In this document: positions 9,026 to 18,571 of the stretch, piece by piece
How positions within the stretch are numbered: position 1 is the first letter of the stretch
Layout: each line of letters begins with the position of its first letter
Assembly: GCA_019748195.1 (NCBI GenBank)
Contig: JAIEPW010000095.1
Coordinates: 1-47,570, forward strand
Direction: 5' to 3'
Source of the DNA: Bryobacteraceae bacterium
GTDB lineage: Bacteria > Acidobacteriota > Terriglobia > Bryobacterales > Bryobacteraceae
DNA: 47,570 bases
Position numbers and translations under genes: made by a program
The notes under the pieces: model-generated
Databases searched by the model: none
What the model was told of the DNA's origin: nothing
Seen by the model: the letters and a program-made list of their open reading frames with translations, nothing else

Positions 9026-9842
9026 CTGGCGGCACCTGACGAAACTCCTTGCCGTTGGCTTGGCCATGGTCCTAGCCCTGGCGATTGTCGCGCCTCAGCC
9101 TGCGCATGCGCAACTGAGCCTTGTCGGAATCACCGGAGCGTTCAACCTGGTGAATCAGGTTGCCAACAGTATCCTTGGCTTCATCCACAACACCATGCGG
9201 CCGTTGCTGCAAGGTGTCCAATCCGCCGCGCAGGCCCTTCAGGGCTTTCTCAACCAACTGCGCAACCTCTGGGAGCAGGTAGTCTGGCCACTCTCGGAAA
9301 TCAATCGTGCACGCAGTCTCGCCGCGAACCTGATCGCGACGTTCCGGGGCCTGCTGAACAACCTGTACGCAGTTGGCGTGAACAGCGCCCAGTTGCCGAA
9401 CCCGAGCCGATTGGAGGCGGTGATGCGGAATCGCCAAATCGGGGATCACGCGCAACTTGTTTCGGAGTTCCAGCGCACCTTCGGCACGCTGCCGGCGCCG
9501 GCGGAAGTTCACCCTCAAGAGCGAAACCTGATCGACGTCGATGACGCCTTGGCGATCGATCAGCTGATGACGTTGAAGATGGGGGACGCCTCAGCCGACC
9601 AGACACTGCGGGCTGCGGAAGCGATTGAAGAGGAAGCCACGCGAATGGCCCCCGGAACCGCTGCCATGTCAGCAGCCGCCGCCTACATCGCCGCAGTCCA
9701 GAGCCAGGCGCACATCCAAAAGATGCTTGCCGGGCAACTCCGGCAGGAGGCCGCGCGACTGGCTCACGACACGATGACCCTGAAGCGAGGCGCCAACTTC
9801 ACACGGGAATCGAGGACGAAGGTCACGGAGCTGAACAAGTAG
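9018..9842 (+). CDS. VirB5/TrbJ-like periplasmic protein, copy 1
   Basis: 274 residues. GTG start at 9018, preceded by GGAGGCGACC and overlapping the end of virB4. A signal peptide covers about residues 1-31, with a likely cut after PAHA before QLSLV. The rest is mostly helical with heptad-like patterns, as in TrbJ/VirB5 proteins that decorate the pilus tip or assist its assembly. It is a tandem paralogue of the next gene: both have an APQPA(H/N)AQ cleavage site, the segment LPxPxxxEAV, HPxxRxLID, APGTAxM and the identical ending KxTELNK. No catalytic motif is seen. Confidence 0.75.
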   Translation: MFDWRHLTKLLAVGLAMVLALAIVAPQPAHAQLSLVGITGAFNLVNQVANSILGFIHNTMRPLLQGVQSAAQALQGFLNQLRNLWEQVVWPLSEINRARSLAANLIATFRGLLNNLYAVGVNSAQLPNPSRLEAVMRNRQIGDHAQLVSEFQRTFGTLPAPAEVHPQERNLIDVDDALAIDQLMTLKMGDASADQTLRAAEAIEEEATRMAPGTAAMSAAAAYIAAVQSQAHIQKMLAGQLRQEAARLAHDTMTLKRGANFTRESRTKVTELNK

Positions 9843-9850
9843 AGGGCCAA

Positions 9851-10699
9851 ATGCCAGCACTATCCCAACTCTGGAACATCCTCTTTCGTAACCGAACGCG
9901 GCTCCTTGCGTTGTTGTTGATCCTCTCGCTCTTTGCGCCGCAGCCGGCCAACGCGCAGTTCGGGTTCCTGTTCGGTTTGATCAACCTCGTCACGAGCGGC
10001 CTGAACACGCTGAACAACGTCATGACGAGCGTCAACAACGCTCTCAGAAACGTGATCGGCCCGATCCTGCAGCAGATTAACTCCATCATGACCACGGCGC
10101 AGCAGATCATGGGGGCGATCTTCGATTTCCAGAGGAACGTCATCTATCCCCAAGCGGCCATTGATCGTGCGCGCGCCCTGGTCGGACAGGTGCAGGGGAT
10201 CTATGCGACTATCCGCGGGATCTGGAACGTCATTGTTCGAAGCGCGACGCTGCCGAGCCCGCGGCAACTCGAAGCCGTGATTCTATCTCGCGATGCCGGG
10301 CAGATCGGCGCCGTTGGTGGGAATTTCTCTGCGGTCTACACGCCGCTGCCCGCTGCGACCGAGGCCCATCCGGCACAACGCGACCTGATCGACAGCTCGG
10401 ATGCCGCCGCACAGGCCGCCATGAAGCGAGCGATCGCCATCGACGCGATCGCGGATCAGGAACTCGCGGCAGCAGAGCAGATGATGACCGCCTTGCAGTC
10501 GACCGCCCCGGGAACCGCCGAGATGATCGGGGCACAGGCGGGCGCTTGGCTCGTTCGCTCGCACGCCTATACCCAACAAGCAATGGCGGAGTTAATGCGG
10601 ATTCGGACGATTGAACTGGCCGCTCAAAGCGCCCGCATGAAGGAGTCGGCGCGGTTTGCGCGCGAGACGCGGAACAAGCTCACGGAGCTGAACAAGTAG
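9851..10699 (+). CDS. VirB5/TrbJ-like periplasmic protein, copy 2
   Basis: 282 residues. The signal peptide spans about 1-35 (cut after PANA, before QFGFL). The mature protein begins with an Asn/Leu-rich helical region (about 40-110) of repeated N-x-V/L pattern and continues as helical coil. It shares several blocks and its last residues with the upstream gene, so it arose by tandem duplication and has diverged. It starts 8 bp after that gene; the VirB6 gene follows 12 bp later behind a TAGGAGG site. Two VirB5-like proteins may form a hetero-oligomer or serve different pilus states. Confidence 0.75.
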   Translation: MPALSQLWNILFRNRTRLLALLLILSLFAPQPANAQFGFLFGLINLVTSGLNTLNNVMTSVNNALRNVIGPILQQINSIMTTAQQIMGAIFDFQRNVIYPQAAIDRARALVGQVQGIYATIRGIWNVIVRSATLPSPRQLEAVILSRDAGQIGAVGGNFSAVYTPLPAATEAHPAQRDLIDSSDAAAQAAMKRAIAIDAIADQELAAAEQMMTALQSTAPGTAEMIGAQAGAWLVRSHAYTQQAMAELMRIRTIELAAQSARMKESARFARETRNKLTELNK

Positions 10700-10711
10700 G
10701 AGGTCAAGGCA

Positions 10712-11905
10712 GTGTTTTTGTTTGAGCAGATGTTCAATACCGCCCTGAATGGGATCAACTCGGCTGGCCTGATGAGCACGATCCTCACCGTCGCCTATGG
10801 GATCCTCCTTGCTTCGCTCTTGTTCTCGGCCTACGAGGCGTGGGTGCGCGGTGGCGATGTCCGTGCGCTCGGAGTGTCGGCCGTCAAGTACTTGGCCTTG
10901 GGACTGCTCTTCCTGAACGGAGGTGCGGTCTACGACTCGGTCGTCCGGGCAGTTCTGGGCGCCTTCAATCAGATTGCACACACTATGGCCGGTGCCGGTC
11001 CAAACGATGTGTTCACCAATTGGAAGACCGAACTGGTGGCTGCGGCGTCCTCGGGAACCTTCCTGAACGTGATCACGGGCAGTATTGCGGGGCTGTTGAG
11101 TGCGTTACTTCTGCTCATCGCAACGATCCTCTACCCGGTCGCCTACGCCATATTCACAATCCTATACGCGCTCTACGGCACGATCCTCTATACGACCGGC
11201 CCACTTGTTCTGGCGCTTCTGCCGACAATGGGGCTCGGCTCGCTTGCCCGTCGGTACGCGATCAACTTCATGATCTTCGGCGCCTGGGGCCTGATCTATG
11301 GTGTGTTCTGTCGGCTGGCAATTACCCTCAACATCAACAGCATGGCCGCAATCACTGGCGCTGGCAACCTTGGTGGTCTCCTGACCGGCGCCACAGCTGA
11401 AGTCCTGTTGGCAGCAGCGAGCATCCTTTTCTCCGTCTGCATCCTGCTCATTCCCTTCTTGGCGAAGCGGATCGTTGAGGGCGACCTGGGCTCGACCATG
11501 TTGACGGTCCTCGGGACCGCCGCGGCGATGGCGCAGGCGGCTGTGGCAACTGCATCCGGCGCCGCCGAAGGGTTCGGTCGCACCGCGTCTTCCGGTAGTG
11601 GGGCGGAGAGCGCGGGAATGGGTAGTGGGGTGCCAAGCGGCGCGCCACCGGCACCGCCGCCTTCTTCCGGCTCGGGACAGTCCGTTAGTGGCAACACAAC
11701 ACCTCAAACTGGCCCTCCGTCGGGTCCACAGCAATCAACGGGATCGATCGGCCAACATCGGCCGGTCAACATCCCCCATGCGGTTGGATGGCTTGCCGGC
11801 GCAGCGGCAGCGCTTGGCGTTCAAGGTGGCCAGCGAGTGGTTCAGGCAAGTCGAGGGCTCGCGGCGAGAGCGGTGACTCCAACTCGAAATTCAGGTTCAG
11901 CCTAA
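10712..11905 (+). CDS. trbL: VirB6/TrbL-like polytopic T4SS protein
   Basis: 397 residues, GTG start at 10712 with AGGAGG eight bases upstream. At least six hydrophobic helices lie between about residues 20 and 260, including the conserved central stretch LLTGATAEVLLAAASILFSV and IPFLAKRIVEGDLGSTM. A Gly/Ser/Pro-rich, probably disordered tail covers about 285-360 and is typical of TrbL. VirB6/TrbL forms part of the inner-membrane channel and contacts the DNA during passage. It lies between the VirB5-like pair and VirB8, as in TrbJ-TrbL-TrbF operons. Confidence 0.88.
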   Translation: MFLFEQMFNTALNGINSAGLMSTILTVAYGILLASLLFSAYEAWVRGGDVRALGVSAVKYLALGLLFLNGGAVYDSVVRAVLGAFNQIAHTMAGAGPNDVFTNWKTELVAAASSGTFLNVITGSIAGLLSALLLLIATILYPVAYAIFTILYALYGTILYTTGPLVLALLPTMGLGSLARRYAINFMIFGAWGLIYGVFCRLAITLNINSMAAITGAGNLGGLLTGATAEVLLAAASILFSVCILLIPFLAKRIVEGDLGSTMLTVLGTAAAMAQAAVATASGAAEGFGRTASSGSGAESAGMGSGVPSGAPPAPPPSSGSGQSVSGNTTPQTGPPSGPQQSTGSIGQHRPVNIPHAVGWLAGAAAALGVQGGQRVVQASRGLAARAVTPTRNSGSA

Positions 11906-11920
11906 AGGAGGCGACAGGTG

Positions 11921-12685
11921 ATGTTTGGCCTTCAACGCAAGGATCGATCAACGCTGCCGGAAAAGCAGCAGATCTCCAAATACTACGAGATGGACGGCAC
12001 CCTACGCGCCTACGCCAATCGCATGGCCGTGCTCGGCCTCACCTGCGGCCTGTTGGCGCTGCTTGCCCTTGGACTCTTCGCCTACGTGCGACTGCAACCG
12101 CCGGTGGTAATCCGGGTGGATGGAACCGGAGAAGCAACGGTTGTCGGGGGAACCGCCCTGCATGTCCGGGCTCCGTTTGTGCCCTCCGTCCAGGCCCAGA
12201 GCGCGTCCTCTTCCGACACCGGAACTGCCCCGACGGACGTGGAGGGCCGCGCCATCGTGAGGAGGTTCCTCAACGCTTACCTGACCTACACCCCGGCGAA
12301 CGTCGAACGCCAGTACGCAGACGCGTTAAATCTGATGACCGTCAACTTCCGCACCTTCACGATGAACAAGTTCCGGGAGGACGACACTCTGGGCAAGATC
12401 AAGGCGGAGTCCATCACATCCAGCATCAAAATCCGGTCCATCGAACCTGTCGTCGGAATGCCGTGGGCCTATCAGGTCTTCGCTGCCAAGGAAATCCATC
12501 GAGTGACGACCCAACGAATCGAGCAGACCGAAAAGATGGTCTGCCGCTATCAGGTCCGCTTGGTCTACTCTGGCCGCTCGCAACAGCATCCGTCAGGACT
12601 TCTTGTTGGAGAGTTTTGGGAGCAGCAAATGATTGGGAACCACGATATAGGGTTGAGCCAGAACAGTTCTTTGCTGGACCGATAA
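11921..12685 (+). CDS. trbF: VirB8/TrbF-like T4SS assembly factor
   Basis: 254 residues from the ATG at 11921; a GTG one codon upstream is also possible. AAAGGAGG at 11904-11911 serves as the ribosome binding site. A short cytoplasmic tail with YYEMDGTLRAYANRMAV precedes one membrane helix (about 37-56). The periplasmic NTF2-like domain follows: RPPVVIRVDGTGEA-type segment, then RRFLNAYLTYTPANVERQYADALNLM, typical of VirB8/TrbF. VirB8 nucleates assembly of the inner-membrane complex. This is the last recognisable gene of the first transfer block; the inverted defence island begins 297 bp further on. Confidence 0.9.
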   Translation: MFGLQRKDRSTLPEKQQISKYYEMDGTLRAYANRMAVLGLTCGLLALLALGLFAYVRLQPPVVIRVDGTGEATVVGGTALHVRAPFVPSVQAQSASSSDTGTAPTDVEGRAIVRRFLNAYLTYTPANVERQYADALNLMTVNFRTFTMNKFREDDTLGKIKAESITSSIKIRSIEPVVGMPWAYQVFAAKEIHRVTTQRIEQTEKMVCRYQVRLVYSGRSQQHPSGLLVGEFWEQQMIGNHDIGLSQNSSLLDR

Positions 12686-12982
12686 GATAAGCCAAGCCTA
12701 GGCTGAGTCAGAGCGTGACTAGCTGGCTGGCATCAGCTGCGCCCTCAAAACCCTCTTGGTCGCGATCTGCGGCCGCGCCTGTGTGCGAGCTGTGTACCTC
12801 CTGCCGGGCCGGAAGTGGACGTTGGACCCGGGACTCTGGACCGACGCGAACCTGCTTCTGTCGGCTTGGAAGCGAGGAACGTTCGCTGCGTGCCCGAATT
12901 GGCGTTCGTGATTACTCCGAAATTCCCACCCAGCGCAAGAATGCCCAATCTCCGTGTTGAGAACGATCACTGCGAGATTTGG
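12686..12982. other. Junction between transfer operon and defence island; possible gene remnant
   Basis: No intact gene is supported. A plus-strand frame without a start codon (12723-12911) reads like a real protein fragment, with segments AVYLLPGRKWTLDPGLW and TDANLLLSAWKRGTFAACPNW, and then stops. It may be the leftover of a transfer gene cut by insertion of the island. A perfect palindrome AGCCTAGGCT lies at 12695-12704, ten bases after the VirB8 stop, but without a T-run. I do not recognise the fragment. Confidence 0.35.
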
Positions 12983-14746
12983 TTATCGGACTGCCAGTTG
13001 GATCGCCGTGATGAATGGTGACTCGTTGAACCCGTACGTGAGATGGACGAGACGCTTCGCCCTCGTCACTCCAACGTAAAACAAGCGACTTGCTTCTTGG
13101 CGTTTCTCTTCCGTGTTGTCGTAGTTACTCGGGAAGACGCCCTCTTCCAGGCCGACCATAATGACGGCCTCGAATTCGAGCCCCTTCGAGCTGTGCAGCG
13201 TAATCAGGTTGATTAGATCAGCGCTTCTCCCCTGGTTTCCAAATGTCTCGATTGAATAGGATCCGAGCGCGCCGCCTGTATCAGCAGCGGCTAATAGAGC
13301 TGCCAGGTTGTCCTTTTCGTCGGCCAGACCGGGTTCCTGTTCGCACGCGGCGTGAAGGACAGCATCACTGAGCGCAAGGAGCCATTTGCCCAACGGCACT
13401 GCTCCGTCGCGATAGGAAAAAAGGGTCGAGATGAGCCGTGCCCTTTCGTGAAGGGCGTCCTTCTCCCGCGTCAGCGACCGTCGCATCGCCTTCCAGGTTT
13501 TCAGCAATTGGCCCAACGACACCGTGCCCGATTTCCATCCTCCTGCGCACCACTTGGCCGCGTCCGTTAGCCATTCGGTCAGGCGGGAGCGCTTGACCGG
13601 AGCTCCGTTGTCCAGCCGGAAATATGGTATCCCGAGGTGATCTGCCGCTTCAGCGATGGCGCTTCCTTCCTTGAGCGAGCGGTAGAGGAAGGCGATATCG
13701 CCACACTTCCAGCCGGAGTTCTGTTCAAGTAAACCGGGCACGATCTTTCTCAGGGCATAGGCGGCTTGGTCACCCACGTCGCACTCAAGCTTGTGGATCA
13801 GGATTTCACCTTGCCGCCCGTCGTGCGATTCAAAGTCCTGCGGTTCCGGCAGCAGCGCCCGCGATGCGGTGATGATCTGGTCGGCGCAACGATAGTTCAG
13901 CTTCAGCCCAATAGCCTCGACGCCGGGTATTTCGGAGAGCTTCCGCAGCAAGGCCGGCTTCGCCCCGGTGAAGCCGTAGATGGACTGGTCGGGGTCGCCG
14001 ACTGCGATGATGCGGATGCCCGCATCATCCATCAGGGTGACGACCATCCTGTGCAGCGGCACGCCAAGGTCCTGATATTCGTCAATGACCATGACCGGGA
14101 ACTTGGCCCTGATGCAATCGCGGACCCATTCATGCTTCTCGACCAGCTCAAGGCCCGCGAGGACAAGACCGTCGAAGTCGATGAGGCCACCGTCGAACAG
14201 CATGGCCTCGTAAGTTTCGACGACTTTCGTTTCCTTCAGCGGCCAGTGTTTCCACTTCTTGCCGCCGCGGTCCAGGACTGTGCGGCGGAGCTTGTCGAAC
14301 TCTGTACGGTACCATTTCGGAGGTTGGCCGCCATGCACCTTGGCGTAGGCCTTCCGAAAGACATCAGTGGACTGGGATGGCGACGCTACAACCAAAGGAT
14401 CGGGTACCCGCACCCCCGCGAGTCGGGCATAAGGCAGGACGAGTTCGGTTAGGCAGAACGAATGGACCGTCGATATCACAAGCCTGTCGTCATCCGCGAG
14501 GCCAAGCTTGCGCAGCCTCGCCTTGAGTTCTCCGACGCAGGCATTGCTGTAAGTGATGCAGGCAAGCCGCTGCGGCTTGCTCACGCTCTCGCACAGGAGC
14601 CGCGCGATCTTTATCGTGATCGTTTTCGTCTTTCCCGCACCGGGGCCCGCGAGGACCACGCAGTTTCCTTCGGACTCGTAAGCGGCCCACTGGCCCGGAT
14701 TGTCTCTCAGCTCTCCCGCGGCTGCAACAAAGGGGGCAGCGCTCAT
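12983..14746 (-). CDS. gajB: GajB, UvrD-like helicase of a Gabija system
   Basis: 587 residues. Superfamily 1A helicase motifs run in order: Q-motif region NPGQWAAYES (16-25), Walker A GPGAGKT (34-40), motif Ia ITYSNACVGEL, Ib STVHSFC, Walker B VIDEYQDLG with D222/E223, motif III GDPDQSIYGFTGA, motif IV LNYRC, motif V ITLHSSKGLEFEAV and motif VI SRLFYVGVTRAK. The start codon overlaps the stop of gajA by ATGA. In Gabija, GajB unwinds or senses DNA ends and is thought to activate the GajA nuclease when nucleotide pools fall during phage attack. It is the last gene of the minus-strand island and runs convergently toward the T4SS operon. It is somewhat longer than typical GajB. Confidence 0.92.
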   Translation of the reverse strand: MSAAPFVAAAGELRDNPGQWAAYESEGNCVVLAGPGAGKTKTITIKIARLLCESVSKPQRLACITYSNACVGELKARLRKLGLADDDRLVISTVHSFCLTELVLPYARLAGVRVPDPLVVASPSQSTDVFRKAYAKVHGGQPPKWYRTEFDKLRRTVLDRGGKKWKHWPLKETKVVETYEAMLFDGGLIDFDGLVLAGLELVEKHEWVRDCIRAKFPVMVIDEYQDLGVPLHRMVVTLMDDAGIRIIAVGDPDQSIYGFTGAKPALLRKLSEIPGVEAIGLKLNYRCADQIITASRALLPEPQDFESHDGRQGEILIHKLECDVGDQAAYALRKIVPGLLEQNSGWKCGDIAFLYRSLKEGSAIAEAADHLGIPYFRLDNGAPVKRSRLTEWLTDAAKWCAGGWKSGTVSLGQLLKTWKAMRRSLTREKDALHERARLISTLFSYRDGAVPLGKWLLALSDAVLHAACEQEPGLADEKDNLAALLAAADTGGALGSYSIETFGNQGRSADLINLITLHSSKGLEFEAVIMVGLEEGVFPSNYDNTEEKRQEASRLFYVGVTRAKRLVHLTYGFNESPFITAIQLAVR

Positions 14747-16584
14747 GCAAGTTTCGCTTTCATGTAATCCAAAGCGGACCTGATATAGGGCGGCGAGACA
14801 TCGTTTCCTTCAGCAAGAAGGAGGGAGGCCAGGCGCTGCGCGACGCGGCCTTTTCCAAGGGACTCGATGTCCTTCAGGAACACCGCCGGATCGAGTTCGT
14901 CCGGGTCGACGGCCACTTTTGCGAAGCGCGCGCGCATCTTCTTGTTCCCGGTCAGTTGCTTGATCGCCGCTGAGAACTGATCCTCGGTGCTTTCCCTCAA
15001 AAGGTCCACCTCGAACGTGAACGTATTCAGGAATACGCCATGCCCCTCGGCCTGCGCCAGAATGTCGTCACCATCGAGTTCATCCCATTTTTCCTCGGTC
15101 ATGACTTCTTTCATGATCTGGTTGATGACGCGGTTTTCGCCATAACTGGAAGTGACCCCTTCACCGTCCGGATCGTCGTCTTCCTGGCTAGCGGTCTCGC
15201 CTTTCGGGTCATAGTCCGTCAGCACCGCGAAAGGAATACCCAGCCCCGTTGGCCCGAGAAGGCGGATGTACGGCGCGAAATTCGTGCCGCCGATGGAACA
15301 GACGCTGATGCCAAACGAATCGAAGTCGAGATCGGGATCGTGGAGTTTGGCGAGGGTCGGGAGAAGGAACTTCTCCGCGTCGCCCTCGACGAGAATGACG
15401 CCTTTCGAAAAGAAGATCTCGCCGCGCGTCACGTCGATATAGCGTTCGAGGTCTGCGAGGTCGGACGGCTCCAGCTTGATGCCTCTCAAGGATCTTCCGA
15501 CCGTATGGTTCTCGTGCCGGATGCAGCGCAGGACGACGACATTCGGCAACGGCGTCACGCTCGCGACGTTTGGCGAGTGCGTGGTCAGAAGGATGCTGCG
15601 GGGCTCGAGCTCCACCTCGGCCTCGTCCCGCATTCGAAGATAGTTCCGGTAGATCAGCCGTTGCAGATGGGGGTGGAGATGCGCTTCCGGCTCCTCGATG
15701 GCGAGGAACGTGTGCTGTCGCTCGCCCTCTTCGACCAGATACTTATGTTCGAGTTCCTTCAGGGCGAGATAGAGCACGTTGGCGGAGCCGAGGCTCGCCT
15801 CCGCGACACCCCTTTTGCCCCCGTCGATCATCAGTTGCAGGGCGCGAAGAAGCCTGTCGGCCTCGGTCGGCGCGAAACCAAGCGCCGTTTCGATGGCGTG
15901 GACAGCGCCCACCATGTCGGTCAACTGCTGATTGACTGCGCCCACGACGGACGCAAGTTCGGGGAGTTTCGCGATCTTCGATGTGGTCTTGTGAACCTCG
16001 CCGGCGATTGTCTTCAGGGCGGCGGCGGCGACCGATTTCGCGGCGCGATCCAGTAAGGGACGCAATGGGGAGCGCGCCCAGCGGGCTAGATCGGCTTCGG
16101 CGTCGCGGAGGGCTGGAAACAGGTCCATCGGCATCCACCGGCGCAGATCATATCCTACGGTATTATCGGGCCGGTTTCCTCCGAAGATGACAAACTCATA
16201 GTCCGACTCGCTTCGGGGCGCTTCTTCAAGTCCCTGAACAGGTTGGTAACGATAGGTGATCCGCGCGACCATGGGGTCCGGCTTTACCAGGTGATCGGCG
16301 AGCACCGCGAGCAGGTTCTCGTTCTTCTCGAAGCCCCGAAATTCGACGGAGACTTCGATCGCGTCTTCTAGGGTCAGCGGACGCGGCAGGCCGTCCCAAA
16401 AGTCATCCAGCCGCAGTTTGCGCATGGTGTCCGGGAGCGACGGATCGAGGATCAGGCGCAGCGCGAACAGGAAATTGGTTTTGCCAACTTTGTTCTCGCC
16501 CAGCACGACGGCGTGTTCTCCGAGCCTCACGTCGAGAGACTTGAAATTGCGGAAGTTCTTGATGATTACCCGACTAAGCCGCAT
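14743..16584 (-). CDS. gajA: GajA, OLD-family ATPase-TOPRIM nuclease of a Gabija system
   Basis: 613 residues. N-terminal ABC-type ATPase: RLSRVIIKNFRNFKSL, Walker A GENKVGKT (29-36), signature-like ASLGSANVLYLAL (263-275), Walker B FLAIEEPEAHLHP (293-305), switch LLTTHSPN (332-339). C-terminal TOPRIM domain: VILVEGDAEK with the catalytic Glu at about 400 and LTDYDPKG with the Asp pair at 457 and 459. This is class 2 OLD architecture, paired with a UvrD-like gene. In Gabija, GajA is a sequence-specific nicking nuclease that oligomerises and is restrained by nucleotides. It starts 40 bp after the stop of the DUF3732 gene, so it probably shares a transcript with the ABC-3C genes. Confidence 0.93.
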   Translation of the reverse strand: MRLSRVIIKNFRNFKSLDVRLGEHAVVLGENKVGKTNFLFALRLILDPSLPDTMRKLRLDDFWDGLPRPLTLEDAIEVSVEFRGFEKNENLLAVLADHLVKPDPMVARITYRYQPVQGLEEAPRSESDYEFVIFGGNRPDNTVGYDLRRWMPMDLFPALRDAEADLARWARSPLRPLLDRAAKSVAAAALKTIAGEVHKTTSKIAKLPELASVVGAVNQQLTDMVGAVHAIETALGFAPTEADRLLRALQLMIDGGKRGVAEASLGSANVLYLALKELEHKYLVEEGERQHTFLAIEEPEAHLHPHLQRLIYRNYLRMRDEAEVELEPRSILLTTHSPNVASVTPLPNVVVLRCIRHENHTVGRSLRGIKLEPSDLADLERYIDVTRGEIFFSKGVILVEGDAEKFLLPTLAKLHDPDLDFDSFGISVCSIGGTNFAPYIRLLGPTGLGIPFAVLTDYDPKGETASQEDDDPDGEGVTSSYGENRVINQIMKEVMTEEKWDELDGDDILAQAEGHGVFLNTFTFEVDLLRESTEDQFSAAIKQLTGNKKMRARFAKVAVDPDELDPAVFLKDIESLGKGRVAQRLASLLLAEGNDVSPPYIRSALDYMKAKLA

Positions 16585-16624
16585 TGTTCATTTCCTTCAA
16601 CGAATGTGAGACGACGGCGCAGGG

Positions 16625-18571
16625 TCATGAGGCTTGCTCGATCCAGGACATCGGCACCAGTTTCTGGCCCCTGCGCCAGCGCTCTACGACGGCATTCTGG
16701 AACCAGTCGTGTTTCAGGTCGGCATGATCCATGATGATGATTTGCAGGTCCGGGGCGAGTTCAGCTGCAGCATCGGCAATCAGCTTGAAAAGCTGGAAGA
16801 CAGCCGTTTGGTCCTCGTCCGCGAGGACATCGAGCGACCCGTCCACATCGCGGTCGGGAGGATAGTGAGCCTGCGATGGCTGGTCGAACATGATGAATCC
16901 GGGGACCGGCCTGTTCTTAAGCCTGAACCACTTGTGCAAGGCAAGGTGCGCGAGGACGTGGTAGCCCACCCAGTTCTCGGCGCTTCCCATGCGGAATAGG
17001 GACACTGGGCCGTCGAGGGTATCCGCCACGACGGTCAGGTTTCTGAGGTCAAGACGAAGCTGGCTGCCGCGGTGCTCCAGGTCGAGCTTGTCGGAGTACT
17101 CGTTCATGTAGCGGCCAATCATGTTCGTAAAGGCGGTGAGCTTCTCACGGACTGCTTCGGGATCGAGTTCGCGCTCAAGCATGTCCACTCGCGCCTGTGC
17201 GACCTCTATTTGTCTCCGCAGGCTCGACCCCGTATCGCCGGTGCTTGCCGTCTCTACGTAGAGACTGATCTTTCCGATGGCGCGCGCCTGCATGATGAAG
17301 GCGTCCTGTTGGACGCGAAGTATCTCGTTCTCGCGCATGCGCGCGTTGATGCGGAACTGGTTGTCCTGAAGGCGCTCCTGGAGCTTGGCCTCCTCCGCGA
17401 GAAGGGAGGCAAGCCGCGTTTGCAGACGGGGATTCTCGGCTTCGACGGCTTCAAGTTCTTGGCTAAGGTCTCGGAGCGAACGCTGGATTTGCGCGACCGT
17501 CGGAGCCGGTGTTTGCAGATGACTGTCGCAGACCGGGCAAACGGCAGCAGAATGTCCATTCGAACGCACGAGCCCGATAGCGCTTAAGCGCGCGCGTTGC
17601 TCTTTGGCTTCGCGCTCGTAGCCGCTGGTCTCATGGGTAAAGGTCCGCGTCGAGCGAACTTCCGCGTTCACGCGCTCGAGCTCGTTGCGCAACCCCTGGC
17701 GTTCGGCCCTTAGGCTTGCGAGCATGTCCTCGCCGTCCGCCATCACGGATTCCACCTGAATCTGGTCGTCGCTTGTGATGCGCCTCAGTATCGCCAGGAT
17801 GCCGTCATAGGTGGCGGCGACGGTCCTCTCGTCGACCAGGCCCACTTGCTTCGCCTCGTCTAGGAGCGCCTGGGCTCTCGGGAAGCTGGAGCTATCGATC
17901 GCCTCGGCATCCCGAAGCTGCCGTTCTAGTTGGCGAAGCTGCCGGCGGGCCTGATCGAGTTGCGCTTGCTTCAAGAGGCGGTCCTCGTCGATGGCGCCGA
18001 GGAAATACGGCAGCGTGTCCTTGATCGCCTGACCGATGAAGTCCTCGCCTTGTCTGTGAAACAGCCGCTGCTTGCTGTCGATGTCGTTCTGGTCCTGGAA
18101 GGAGAAGAGCAGCGCGTGACGGAAATTCGCCTCCAGCGAATCTCGCGTCGGAAGCGTCGGCCGGTGCTCGTTTTCGCTGATGCCGATGGAGGCACCCATG
18201 AGTGTTTCGAGCGCGTCCACGGTGATGTTCTTCGTCAGCTTCTCGACGGGCGGCGTTGCGATGTCCTTGCCCCGGATGAGGCAGACATCCGGGCTTGTCT
18301 TGTCACCCACAGCGGGATTGCGGCGCGCGACGAAGACTTGCGAACCATTGAGCTGGAAAAGAACCGCGTACCAGCCGACGTAGCGTCTAATAACGCCGTC
18401 CGCCACATTGCATTCGCTGCGGCCCGTGCAATAGTCGACGATGTCGATGATAGCCGACTTTCCGGTCTTGGAAGCGCCGGTCAGGACGTTGAAGCGTCCG
18501 GGATTGAATGCCAGCTCGCGTGTCTCGCCGTTGCGGCTGTAAAGAATGATCTTGGCAATTTGAAGGCTCAT
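16625..18571 (-). CDS. DUF3732 ABC/SMC-like ATPase of an ABC-3C system
   Basis: 648 residues from the ATG at 18571, which overlaps the stop of the upstream gene (ATGA); a longer frame exists but starts inside that gene. N-terminal Walker A TGASKTGKSAI (31-41). A long coiled coil (about 195-475) is interrupted by a CPVC pair at 345-348, like a Rad50 zinc hook but with only one CxxC. The C-terminal half has a signature-like RMGSAENWVGYHVLAHLALHKWF region (527-549 in part), Walker B GFIMFDQPSQ (558-567) with Gln in place of the usual Glu, as is usual in DUF3732, and switch His616 in IIIMDHADL. In ABC-three-component systems such ATPases sense invading DNA and control an effector. Confidence 0.88.
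   Translation of the reverse strand: MSLQIAKIILYSRNGETRELAFNPGRFNVLTGASKTGKSAIIDIVDYCTGRSECNVADGVIRRYVGWYAVLFQLNGSQVFVARRNPAVGDKTSPDVCLIRGKDIATPPVEKLTKNITVDALETLMGASIGISENEHRPTLPTRDSLEANFRHALLFSFQDQNDIDSKQRLFHRQGEDFIGQAIKDTLPYFLGAIDEDRLLKQAQLDQARRQLRQLERQLRDAEAIDSSSFPRAQALLDEAKQVGLVDERTVAATYDGILAILRRITSDDQIQVESVMADGEDMLASLRAERQGLRNELERVNAEVRSTRTFTHETSGYEREAKEQRARLSAIGLVRSNGHSAAVCPVCDSHLQTPAPTVAQIQRSLRDLSQELEAVEAENPRLQTRLASLLAEEAKLQERLQDNQFRINARMRENEILRVQQDAFIMQARAIGKISLYVETASTGDTGSSLRRQIEVAQARVDMLERELDPEAVREKLTAFTNMIGRYMNEYSDKLDLEHRGSQLRLDLRNLTVVADTLDGPVSLFRMGSAENWVGYHVLAHLALHKWFRLKNRPVPGFIMFDQPSQAHYPPDRDVDGSLDVLADEDQTAVFQLFKLIADAAAELAPDLQIIIMDHADLKHDWFQNAVVERWRRGQKLVPMSWIEQAS

Noticed and set aside
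12695-12704. Terminator after the VirB8 gene
   Set aside because: The palindrome AGCCTAGGCT is short and has no loop or T-run.
15040-16056. Plus-strand open frame inside gajA
   Set aside because: Antisense to clear ATPase and TOPRIM motifs of gajA; no protein-like domain of its own.
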